A stretch of DNA of 5,937 bases. It comes from an uncultured Oscillospiraceae bacterium. GTDB lineage: Bacteria; Bacillota_A; Clostridia; Oscillospirales; Oscillospiraceae. The stretch covers positions 1-5,937 of the forward strand of contig CAKTNU010000121.1 of assembly GCA_934589325.1 (NCBI GenBank). The letters are read 5' to 3'. Below the pieces are notes generated by a model. The model had not been told where the DNA came from and made no database searches. It saw nothing but the letters and a program-made list of their open reading frames with translations. Shown here piece by piece: positions 1 through 5,014 of the stretch. The first letter of the stretch is position 1. Every line of letters begins with the position of its first letter. The position numbers and the translations under genes are program-made.

Positions 1-41
1 CCGTACAGACTGTCCCCGCTGCGCACAACATATATCTCCAT
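1..41 (-). CDS. LysM-domain protein, N-terminal fragment (runs off left edge)
   Basis: Reading the minus strand from the ATG at 41-39 gives MEIYVVRSGDSLY followed by a GGn glycine codon, cut by the window edge. The pattern YVVRSGDSLY is the hallmark opening of a LysM peptidoglycan-binding domain, whose usual form is Y-x-V-x-x-G-D-(S/T)-L-x-x-I-A. The start is supported by a Shine-Dalgarno run, AAAGGAGAG on the minus strand (53-45), with its GGAG five bases before the ATG. LysM at the extreme N terminus without a signal peptide occurs in spore-coat or cortex-associated glycosidases of the YaaH type and in other small Firmicute proteins. Which of these this is cannot be told from 13 residues. 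It is transcribed divergently from pepF. The family call is fairly safe; the role of the full protein is unknown. Confidence 0.68.
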   Translation of the reverse strand, partial: MEIYVVRSGDSLY

Positions 42-78
42 AAGCTCTCCTTTCACGATCTCCGTGTTCTTATATTTA

Positions 79-108
79 AATATATTCGTGAAAATTCCGT
101 ATTTGCAA
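79..108 (-). promoter_or_regulatory. Possible promoter for the LysM gene
   Basis: On the minus strand, TTGCAA (108-103) is followed after 18 bases by TATATT (84-79), which matches the sigma-A -10 consensus at five of six positions. Transcription would begin near 72 and give a leader of about 30 bases containing the ribosome site at 53-45. The -35 match is only four of six and the region is AT-rich, so chance matches are easy. A sporulation sigma factor would use other boxes. TTGCAA is its own reverse complement and is also the proposed -35 of pepF. Confidence 0.33.
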
Positions 109-130
109 TCCGGCATATATATGATATAAT
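103..130 (+). promoter_or_regulatory. pepF promoter (sigma-A type, extended -10)
   Basis: A perfect -10 box TATAAT (125-130) is preceded by TGA at 122-124, giving an extended -10 (TGnTATAAT). A weak -35, TTGCAA at 103-108, lies 16 bases upstream. Transcription would start near 137, leaving a leader of about 30 bases that contains the GGAGG ribosome site. The strength of the extended -10 makes this the best promoter in the window. Confidence 0.72.
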
Positions 131-152
131 ATCCTATATTTTTAGTAGGTAT

Positions 153-157
153 GGAGG
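153..157 (+). promoter_or_regulatory. Ribosome binding site fixing the pepF start
   Basis: GGAGG lies eight bases before the ATG at 166. An in-frame ATG at 151 overlaps this site and has no Shine-Dalgarno of its own, so translation should begin at 166 and the five extra codons should not be used. Confidence 0.8.
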
Positions 158-165
158 TTTATTAT

Positions 166-1965
166 ATGGCTCAGAACGTCATCCCCAAACGCAGCGAGGT
201 CCCCGAGGAATTTACCTGGAACCTCAAGGACATGTTTGAAAGCGACGAGGCTTGGTTTGCCGAGTACGAGGCGCTGAAGGAAATGCCCGCCCACATCGCA
301 GCCTTCGAGGGCAAGCTCGGCGAGAGCGCCGAGACCCTGCTTGAATCATTCCGTCTCGAGGACGAGGTCAGCACCCGCCTGAGCCGTCTCTACGGCTATG
401 CAAGCTGCAAGGGCGACCAGGACACCGGCAACAACTTCTATCAGGATATGCGCGGCAAGGCTATGAGCACCTACGTCGCCATTGCCAGTGCCGGAGCTTA
501 CCGCACGTCCGAGATAATGGCCATCCCCGAGGACACGCTGAATCTGTTCTACACCGTGCAGCCGGAGCTGGAGACCTATCGCCGCAGTCTGTACCAGATC
601 CGCCGCCGCGCCGCGCACATTCTCTCCCCCAAGGAGGAGACTCTGCTTGCTTCCGCCGGCGAGATCGCCGAGTCCCCCGAGAGCATCGGCAGCGTGTTCC
701 GCAATGCGGAGCTCCGCTTCCCCGAGGTCGAGGACAAGGACGGCGTGAAGCATCAGCTCACCAACGGCTCCTTCGTTCCCCTGCTCGAGAGCAGCGACCG
801 TGTCCTGCGCCGCAACACCTTTGAGGCCTATTACGGTCGTCTCGGCGAGTACAAGAACACCATCGCCGCCACTCTTGACGCACAGTTCAAGCAGCTTCGC
901 TTCTTCGCAGGAGCCAGAAAGTATGACACCACTCTCGCCGCATCTCTTGATGCCACCGAGGTCCCCGTCGAGGTATATCTCAACCTCATTGACGCCGTTC
1001 ATGCCAATATGGATAAGATGTACAAGTACGTTGCCCTGCGCAAGAAGCTGCTCGGCGTGGACGAGCTGCATATGTACGACGTGTACACCCCGATAGTCGC
1101 TGACGCGGCAGAGAAGATAAGCTATGAGGACGCGAAGGCCACCGTGCTCGACGCGCTTCAGGTGCTTGGCGAGGATTATATCGCGCTGCTGAAGGAAGGC
1201 TTCAGCAATCGCTGGATCGACGTTTACGAGAACGTCGGCAAGCGCGGCGGCGCATATTCCTCCGGCAACTCCCAGCCGCACCCCTATGTGCTGCTCAACC
1301 ACAAGGACACGCTGGACAGCATGTTCACCCTCGCTCATGAGATGGGTCATGCACTGCACAGCTACCACAGCACCAAGTACCAGCCCACCTGCACCAGCGA
1401 CTATGTGATATTTGTCGCCGAGGTCGCCTCCACCTGCAACGAGGTCCTGCTCATGCGCTACCTGCTCGGCAAGACCACCGATAAGAAGGAACGCGCATAC
1501 CTCATCAATCACTTCATGGATCAGTTCAAGGGCACCGTGTACCGCCAGACGATGTTCGCCGAATTTGAACTTGAGATGGGCCGTATGTCCGAGCGCGGTG
1601 AGGCTCTGACCGCCGATGCGCTCTGCGCGAAGTACCATGAGCTGAACAAGCTCTACTTCGGGCCCGACATGATCTCCGACGACGGCATCGCGCTCGAGTG
1701 GGCGCGCATCCCGCACTTCTTCTACAATTACTATGTGTTCCAGTACGCCACCGGCTTCTCCGCCGCAGTCGCCATCGCAAACCGTATTCTGGCCGAGGGT
1801 GCGCCCGCAGTCGCGGACTACAAGAAGTTCCTCTCCGGCGGCAGCAGCACCGATCCTATCAGCCTGCTGAAGATCGCCGGCGTTGATATGAGCAGCCCCG
1901 CCCCCGTCAACTCCGCACTCCAGCTCTTCGGTGAACTCGTCGACGAAATGGAAAAGCTCGTCTGA
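166..1965 (+). CDS. pepF: Oligoendopeptidase F (M3B family zinc metallopeptidase)
   Basis: Cytosolic zinc endopeptidase that cuts short peptides, typically of about 7 to 17 residues, in peptide turnover and nutrition. The 599 residues match the usual PepF length of about 600. The catalytic HExxH motif is seen as HEMGH at residues 391-395. The third zinc ligand is most likely Glu419 in FVAEVAST, 28 residues after the first histidine, as expected for family M3. The C-terminal PHFFYNYYVFQYATGF (516-531) is the conserved segment lining the substrate site in PepF proteins. The N-terminal part, with WNLKDMF near residues 18-24, is the helical lid region of the family. There is no signal peptide or membrane segment. 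The ATG at 166 is chosen because GGAGG lies eight bases upstream. The gene is intact, has its own promoter and is followed by a hairpin, so it is probably monocistronic. A related M3 oligopeptidase is the only realistic alternative. Confidence 0.96.
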   Translation: MAQNVIPKRSEVPEEFTWNLKDMFESDEAWFAEYEALKEMPAHIAAFEGKLGESAETLLESFRLEDEVSTRLSRLYGYASCKGDQDTGNNFYQDMRGKAMSTYVAIASAGAYRTSEIMAIPEDTLNLFYTVQPELETYRRSLYQIRRRAAHILSPKEETLLASAGEIAESPESIGSVFRNAELRFPEVEDKDGVKHQLTNGSFVPLLESSDRVLRRNTFEAYYGRLGEYKNTIAATLDAQFKQLRFFAGARKYDTTLAASLDATEVPVEVYLNLIDAVHANMDKMYKYVALRKKLLGVDELHMYDVYTPIVADAAEKISYEDAKATVLDALQVLGEDYIALLKEGFSNRWIDVYENVGKRGGAYSSGNSQPHPYVLLNHKDTLDSMFTLAHEMGHALHSYHSTKYQPTCTSDYVIFVAEVASTCNEVLLMRYLLGKTTDKKERAYLINHFMDQFKGTVYRQTMFAEFELEMGRMSERGEALTADALCAKYHELNKLYFGPDMISDDGIALEWARIPHFFYNYYVFQYATGFSAAVAIANRILAEGAPAVADYKKFLSGGSSTDPISLLKIAGVDMSSPAPVNSALQLFGELVDEMEKLV

Positions 1966-1990
1966 ACGGGAAAATAATATATTGTTTGCA

Positions 1991-2021
1991 AACCGCGCCA
2001 CGGCATTGCCATGGCGCGGTT
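1991..2021 (+). terminator. Hairpin terminator after pepF
   Basis: A perfect 10-bp stem (AACCGCGCCA at 1991-2000 with TGGCGCGGTT at 2012-2021) closes 11 bases that can extend the helix after one mismatch by GGC/GCC (2002-2004 with 2008-2010) around an ATT loop. It begins 25 bases after the pepF stop codon. The downstream sequence is T-rich (tattgatattgattatt) but has no long T run, so termination may be incomplete. Confidence 0.7.
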
Positions 2022-2028
2022 ATTGATA

Positions 2029-2057
2029 TTGATTATTGCTCCGCGATGTGGTATAGT
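2029..2057 (+). promoter_or_regulatory. Promoter of the BMP lipoprotein/transporter operon
   Basis: TTGATT (2029-2034) and TATAGT (2052-2057) are separated by 17 bases, and TGG at 2049-2051 makes an extended -10. The match is four of six and five of six. Transcription would begin near 2064, leaving about 65 bases of leader. It lies just after the pepF hairpin, which fits a new transcription unit. The motif TGGTATAG recurs 27 bases downstream (2076-2083), a possible second weak start. Confidence 0.55.
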
Positions 2058-2129
2058 GTATTTGATAGGCTGGAATGGTATAGCATTTCGGCAAAAAACG
2101 ACTATTTTTCATGTGAAAGAGGTAACGAA

Positions 2130-3134
2130 ATGAAGAAAACAATAGCACTTCTTCTTGCACTGGTCATGGTGTTCGCACTGTGCGCCTGCGGCAAAACCGA
2201 CAACGCCGCCGATGACAAGACCGTCGTCGGTCTCGTCGTAGCCGGTGCGTTCGGCGACCGCTCGTTCTACGACTCCTCCAAGGATGGTGTGGATAAGCTT
2301 GCGAGCGAGTTCAGCAACGTTGAGGTCAAGACCATCGAGTGCAACAACGAGAACCATGACGCCCAGATGCGCAACGCGGCGGACGTATCCGATATCGTTG
2401 TCTGCGTCGGCTGGGAGTTCTACAACATCGAGACTATAGCCCCCGAGTACCCGGACGTCCACTGGATATGGATCGACAATGCTACCTCCGCGCCCGTCGA
2501 GAACGTCCTGAACATCACCTATGCCCAGAACGAGGGCTCCTTCCTCGCAGGCTACATTGCAGCCGCAATGTCTGATAGCGGCGTCGTCGGCGCGGTCGGC
2601 GGCGAGGATTCCAACACCATCAACGACTTCATCGTCGGCTACAAGCAAGGTGCCGAGTACTACGCCTCCGAAAAGGGCAGCAGCGTCAAGGTCGAGACCA
2701 ACTACTCCAACGACTATGACGATCCCGCAAAGGGTAAGGAGTGCGCCAAGGCTCTGCATGATCTCGGCGCAGACGTCATCTTCCAGATAGCATCCAAGGC
2801 CGGCGACGGCGTGTTTGAGGCGGCTCAGGAGGGCAGCTTCTACGCCATCGGTGTCGACTCCGACCAGAAGTACATTGCGGATGACGTCATCATCTGCTCC
2901 ATGAAGAAGGAAGTCGGCACCTCCATCTATGAGGCGGTCAAGGCATACCTCAACGGCGATACCTCCCTGTGGGGCACCACTTGGGTCGCCGACATGTCCA
3001 ACGGCTATGTCGGCATCGGCTACGGCGACGACGGCGCGACCCAGCAGGTTCCCGACGATGTGAAGGCCGAGGTCGAAGCGCTGGCGGCAAAGATCGTCTC
3101 CGGTGAGATAAAGGTCGACACCACCAGAGGATAA
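2130..3134 (+). CDS. BMP-family nucleoside-binding lipoprotein (ABC transporter substrate-binding protein)
   Basis: Extracellular lipid-anchored binding protein that should deliver a nucleoside to the ABC importer encoded downstream. The 334 residues start with a lipoprotein signal peptide: MKK, a hydrophobic stretch at residues 5-17, and lipobox L17-C18-A19-C20 with Cys20 as the lipidated residue. The BMP/PnrA fold is recognisable from FGDRSFYDSSKDG (41-53), YPDVHWIWIDN (107-117), NVLNITYAQNEGSFLAGY (126-142, the most typical BMP segment), ADVIFQIASKAGDGVFEAA (214-232) and AIGVDSDQ (239-246, which lines the ligand site in PnrA-type proteins). The ATG at 2130 is preceded by AAAGAGG (2116-2122) at seven bases. 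An in-frame TTG at 1986 lies before the proposed promoter, inside the pepF terminator region, and is rejected. Relatives: Bacillus NupN, Lactococcus BmpA, Treponema PnrA (TmpC). Purine nucleoside is the likeliest ligand, but BMP proteins for other small molecules exist, so the ligand is inferred. Confidence 0.93.
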   Translation: MKKTIALLLALVMVFALCACGKTDNAADDKTVVGLVVAGAFGDRSFYDSSKDGVDKLASEFSNVEVKTIECNNENHDAQMRNAADVSDIVVCVGWEFYNIETIAPEYPDVHWIWIDNATSAPVENVLNITYAQNEGSFLAGYIAAAMSDSGVVGAVGGEDSNTINDFIVGYKQGAEYYASEKGSSVKVETNYSNDYDDPAKGKECAKALHDLGADVIFQIASKAGDGVFEAAQEGSFYAIGVDSDQKYIADDVIICSMKKEVGTSIYEAVKAYLNGDTSLWGTTWVADMSNGYVGIGYGDDGATQQVPDDVKAEVEALAAKIVSGEIKVDTTRG

Positions 3135-3145
3135 GCAGCAAACGT

Positions 3146-3178
3146 AAAATGGCGTGGCATTATGCCGCGCCATTTTTT
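3146..3178 (+). terminator. Intrinsic terminator after the lipoprotein gene (hairpin copy 1)
   Basis: A 14-bp stem with a single G-U pair (3146-3159 with 3163-3176) closes a TTA loop and runs into TTTTTT at 3173-3178. It starts 11 bases after the lipoprotein stop codon. A terminator between binding protein and transporter genes usually makes the binding protein more abundant than the membrane parts. The sequence at 3144-3177 recurs at 3413-3445. Confidence 0.8.
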
Positions 3179-3412
3179 GAGCTTGTCAAAAATGCCTTTT
3201 TGACGAGCTCTCAGCCGAGACCCGCTGCGCTGGGCTCTCGGCCGAAGGGGCTGCGGCTCGCTGCAGCGCACTCACCGTGCGCCAACGGCGCACGATTCGC
3301 ACGTTTGCGAGCCGTAAAGTATTTTCGGCGGCGTACACGCCGCCGCCGAAAATATATTGAACTTTATTCGCGCCTGCGGGCGCGAACTCTGCGAGGCTTT
3401 CTTTGATAGTCT
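3179..3412 (+). repeat. Palindrome-rich intergenic block (at least six hairpins)
   Basis: No gene is supportable here; the open frames that cross it lack ribosome sites and read through the palindromes. Visible stems: 3179-3192 with 3197-3210 (14 bp, one G-U, loop TGCC); 3214-3223 with 3232-3242 (10 bp with a bulged C at 3235); an outer stem 3254-3261 with 3307-3314 (8 bp) enclosing 3276-3283 with 3287-3294 (8 bp, loop AAC); 3320-3333 with 3341-3354 (14 bp, GC core inside AT ends); and 3367-3374 with 3379-3386 (8 bp, loop TGCG). A perfect 10-base palindrome CGCTGCAGCG sits at 3259-3268. The dense stems suggest a palindromic repeat element spread in the genome, or a structured non-coding RNA or attenuator. 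No transposase and no clear terminal inverted repeats are present. The structures are seen directly; identity is not known. Confidence 0.7.
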
Positions 3413-3445
3413 GTAAATGGCGTGGCATTGTGCCGCGCCATTTTT
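3413..3445 (+). terminator. Second terminator-like hairpin (direct-repeat copy 2) before the ATPase gene
   Basis: This is a near-exact copy of 3144-3177, differing by one missing A and one loop base (A3162 becomes G3430). The 13-bp stem 3415-3427 with 3431-3443 keeps the same G-U pair, and TTTTT follows at 3441-3445. It ends only 33 bases before the ATPase start codon. If it terminates, the ATPase and permease need read-through, a regulated antiterminator or a promoter at or after it. It could also serve as an RNA-stabilising stem at the 5' end of the downstream message. Confidence 0.7.
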
Positions 3446-3450
3446 ATAAT
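3445..3450 (+). promoter_or_regulatory. Isolated TATAAT, possible -10 for the ATPase and permease genes
   Basis: A perfect -10 hexamer directly follows the T run of hairpin copy 2. A -35 at the proper distance would fall within the hairpin (GTGGCA at 3422-3427, a poor match), and there is no TG extension. It may be chance in an AT-rich leader. Confidence 0.22.
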
Positions 3451-3465
3451 ATCAACGCTCCTGAG

Positions 3466-3470
3466 AGGAG
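3466..3470 (+). promoter_or_regulatory. Ribosome binding site fixing a TTG start for the ATPase
   Basis: AGGAG lies eight bases before TTG at 3479-3481. No ATG in this frame lies nearby, and the in-frame GTG at 3422 is inside the hairpin stem with no ribosome site, so TTG is the likely start. Confidence 0.75.
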
Positions 3471-3478
3471 AGATATAT

Positions 3479-5014
3479 TTGTCAGAAACGGTTGTAAAAT
3501 TTCAGCACGTCTCGATGGAATTTCCGGGCGTGCTTGCCAACGACGACGTATCGCTCGAGATAAAGCGCGGCGAGGTGTTCGCGCTGGTCGGCGAGAACGG
3601 TGCCGGTAAATCCACACTTATGAACATCCTCTACGGCATCAACACGCCGACGGGCGGCGAGGTTTACGTCAAGGGGCAGCGCATAGAACATTTCAGCCCC
3701 AAATCGGCGATAGAGCGCGGCGTCGGCATGGTGCACCAGCACTTCATGCTCGTCCCATCCTTCACCGTCGCGCAGAACATAGTGCTGAGCCGTGAGCCGC
3801 GCAGACTCGGCGTATTCTTTGATAACGCCAAGGCCGAGCGCGAGGTGCACGGGCTTGTGGATGAATATGGGCTTGAGGTCGACCCGTCCGCCGTTGTACG
3901 GGATATCAGCGTCGGCCTGCAGCAGCGCGTCGAGATACTCAAGACGCTGTACCGCGGCGCGGATATCCTCATTCTCGATGAACCTACCGCTGTCCTTACC
4001 CCACAGGAGACGGACGAGCTGTTCGATGTCATCCGCCGCATAGTCAGGGAAAAGCAGATGACTGTCATTATCATCACGCACAAGCTCTATGAGGTCATGG
4101 CCATCTCCGACCGTGTCGGCGTGATGCGTCAGGGCAAGCTTGTCGGACTTGAAAACACCTGCGACGTGAACGAAAAAATACTTGCGTCCATGATGGTCGG
4201 CCGCCCGGTGCTGTTCGACCATCTTGAAAAAACCGGCATGCCCGGCGACGTTGTAATAGAAGTGGACGGTCTGCATGTCGGCGATAACCGCGGGCTCGAG
4301 GCCGTCAACGGCATATCGCTGTCGGTGCGCTCGGGCGAGGTTCTGGGTATCGCCGCCATTGAAGGCAACGGCCAGAGCGAGCTGCTCGAGGCGATATGCG
4401 GCCTGCGCCGGGCCGATAGCGGACATATCCGCATCAGCGGCGAGGATGTCACAAACCGGAGCCCCGGCGAGATACGCGCAAAGGGGCTTGCAAACATCCC
4501 AGAGGATCGGCTCGCTACCGGTGTTGACAAATACGCCAGCGTTACGGATAATCTTCTGGTCGGCCGGCACCGTGATAAGGAGTTTAACGCCCTCGGCTTC
4601 CACCAAAAGCGCTCATCGATAGAGCGCTACGCGGCGGAGCTTTACGAGCGTTTTGACATCCGCGGCGCTGGAATCGGCACCGAGGTCGGCTCCATGTCGG
4701 GCGGCAATATGCAGAAGGTCGTCGTCGCCCGCGAATTTTCGTTTGATACCCCGGCGCTCGTTATATCCCAGCCGACCCGCGGCGTGGACATAGGCGCAAT
4801 GGAATTTATACATACCCGCATCATCGAAAAGCGCAATTCAGGCTGCGCCATCCTGCTCTCTTCCGCAGATCTTGACGAGGTCTTCCGCCTGAGCGACAGG
4901 ATAATCACGCTCTACGAGGGGCACATAACCGGTGAATTTATGGCCGACGCCATCAGCAAGGAGGACATCGGCTATTACATGACCGGTCATCGCGGAGAGG
5001 AGGCTGCCGAATGA
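3479..5014 (+). CDS. ABC transporter ATPase with two nucleotide-binding domains, nucleoside (BMP/sugar) importer type
   Basis: Cytoplasmic ATPase that should power the importer built from the neighbouring lipoprotein and permease. The 511 residues carry two ABC domains. Domain 1 has Walker A GENGAGKST (38-46), Q-loop Gln87, a divergent signature ISVGLQQR (143-150), Walker B ILILDEPT (163-170) with Glu168, and switch His201. Domain 2 (about 258-500) has a degenerate Walker A, EGNGQS (295-300), with Gln299 in the lysine position; IPEDR (340-344); a canonical signature MSGGN (406-410); and VISQPTRG (428-435), where Gln replaces the catalytic Glu. The switch histidine is absent (LLSSADLDEV). This asymmetry is normal for the RbsA/NupO/NupA group, which leaves one hydrolytic site. 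Translation starts at TTG 3479 with AGGAG eight bases upstream; the 511-residue length fits the family. Its stop overlaps the permease start (ATGA). Annotation pipelines may label it a sugar importer (MglA/RbsA-like), but the BMP neighbour argues for nucleosides. Relatives: NupO, NupA. Confidence 0.93.
   Translation: MSETVVKFQHVSMEFPGVLANDDVSLEIKRGEVFALVGENGAGKSTLMNILYGINTPTGGEVYVKGQRIEHFSPKSAIERGVGMVHQHFMLVPSFTVAQNIVLSREPRRLGVFFDNAKAEREVHGLVDEYGLEVDPSAVVRDISVGLQQRVEILKTLYRGADILILDEPTAVLTPQETDELFDVIRRIVREKQMTVIIITHKLYEVMAISDRVGVMRQGKLVGLENTCDVNEKILASMMVGRPVLFDHLEKTGMPGDVVIEVDGLHVGDNRGLEAVNGISLSVRSGEVLGIAAIEGNGQSELLEAICGLRRADSGHIRISGEDVTNRSPGEIRAKGLANIPEDRLATGVDKYASVTDNLLVGRHRDKEFNALGFHQKRSSIERYAAELYERFDIRGAGIGTEVGSMSGGNMQKVVVAREFSFDTPALVISQPTRGVDIGAMEFIHTRIIEKRNSGCAILLSSADLDEVFRLSDRIITLYEGHITGEFMADAISKEDIGYYMTGHRGEEAAE

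Noticed and set aside
346..2001. A 551-codon open frame antisense to pepF, and similar long antisense frames at 2109-3173 and 3482-4606
   Set aside because: Their proteins are low-complexity and match no family I recognise. They exist because the sense genes rarely use TTA, CTA and TCA codons, which would be stops on the other strand. None has a convincing ribosome site, and the sense genes are unmistakable.
1986..2129. N-terminal extension of the lipoprotein from a TTG at 1986
   Set aside because: It begins beside the pepF terminator, before the proposed promoter, and would bury the lipoprotein signal peptide. The ATG at 2130 has a good ribosome site and a classic signal sequence.
2058..2129. 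Purine riboswitch in the leader of the nucleoside-transporter operon
   Set aside because: Expected from the gene content, but the conserved three-way-junction bases of the purine aptamer are not seen and no P1 stem encloses the region. The only small palindrome, TTTCA/TGAAA at 2107-2118, is too short to mean much.
3149..3406. Small open frames across the palindromic gap, on both strands
   Set aside because: They are arginine/alanine-rich translations of GC palindromes, with no Shine-Dalgarno and no recognisable domain.
3179..3412. CRISPR array or insertion sequence
   Set aside because: The stems differ from one another and there are no regular repeats with spacers, no transposase frame and no clear terminal inverted repeats. 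A palindromic repeat element fits better.
3422..3478. N-terminal extension of the ATPase from a GTG at 3422
   Set aside because: The GTG lies within the hairpin stem and has no ribosome site; the extra 19 residues do not belong to the ABC family. TTG at 3479 has AGGAG at eight bases.
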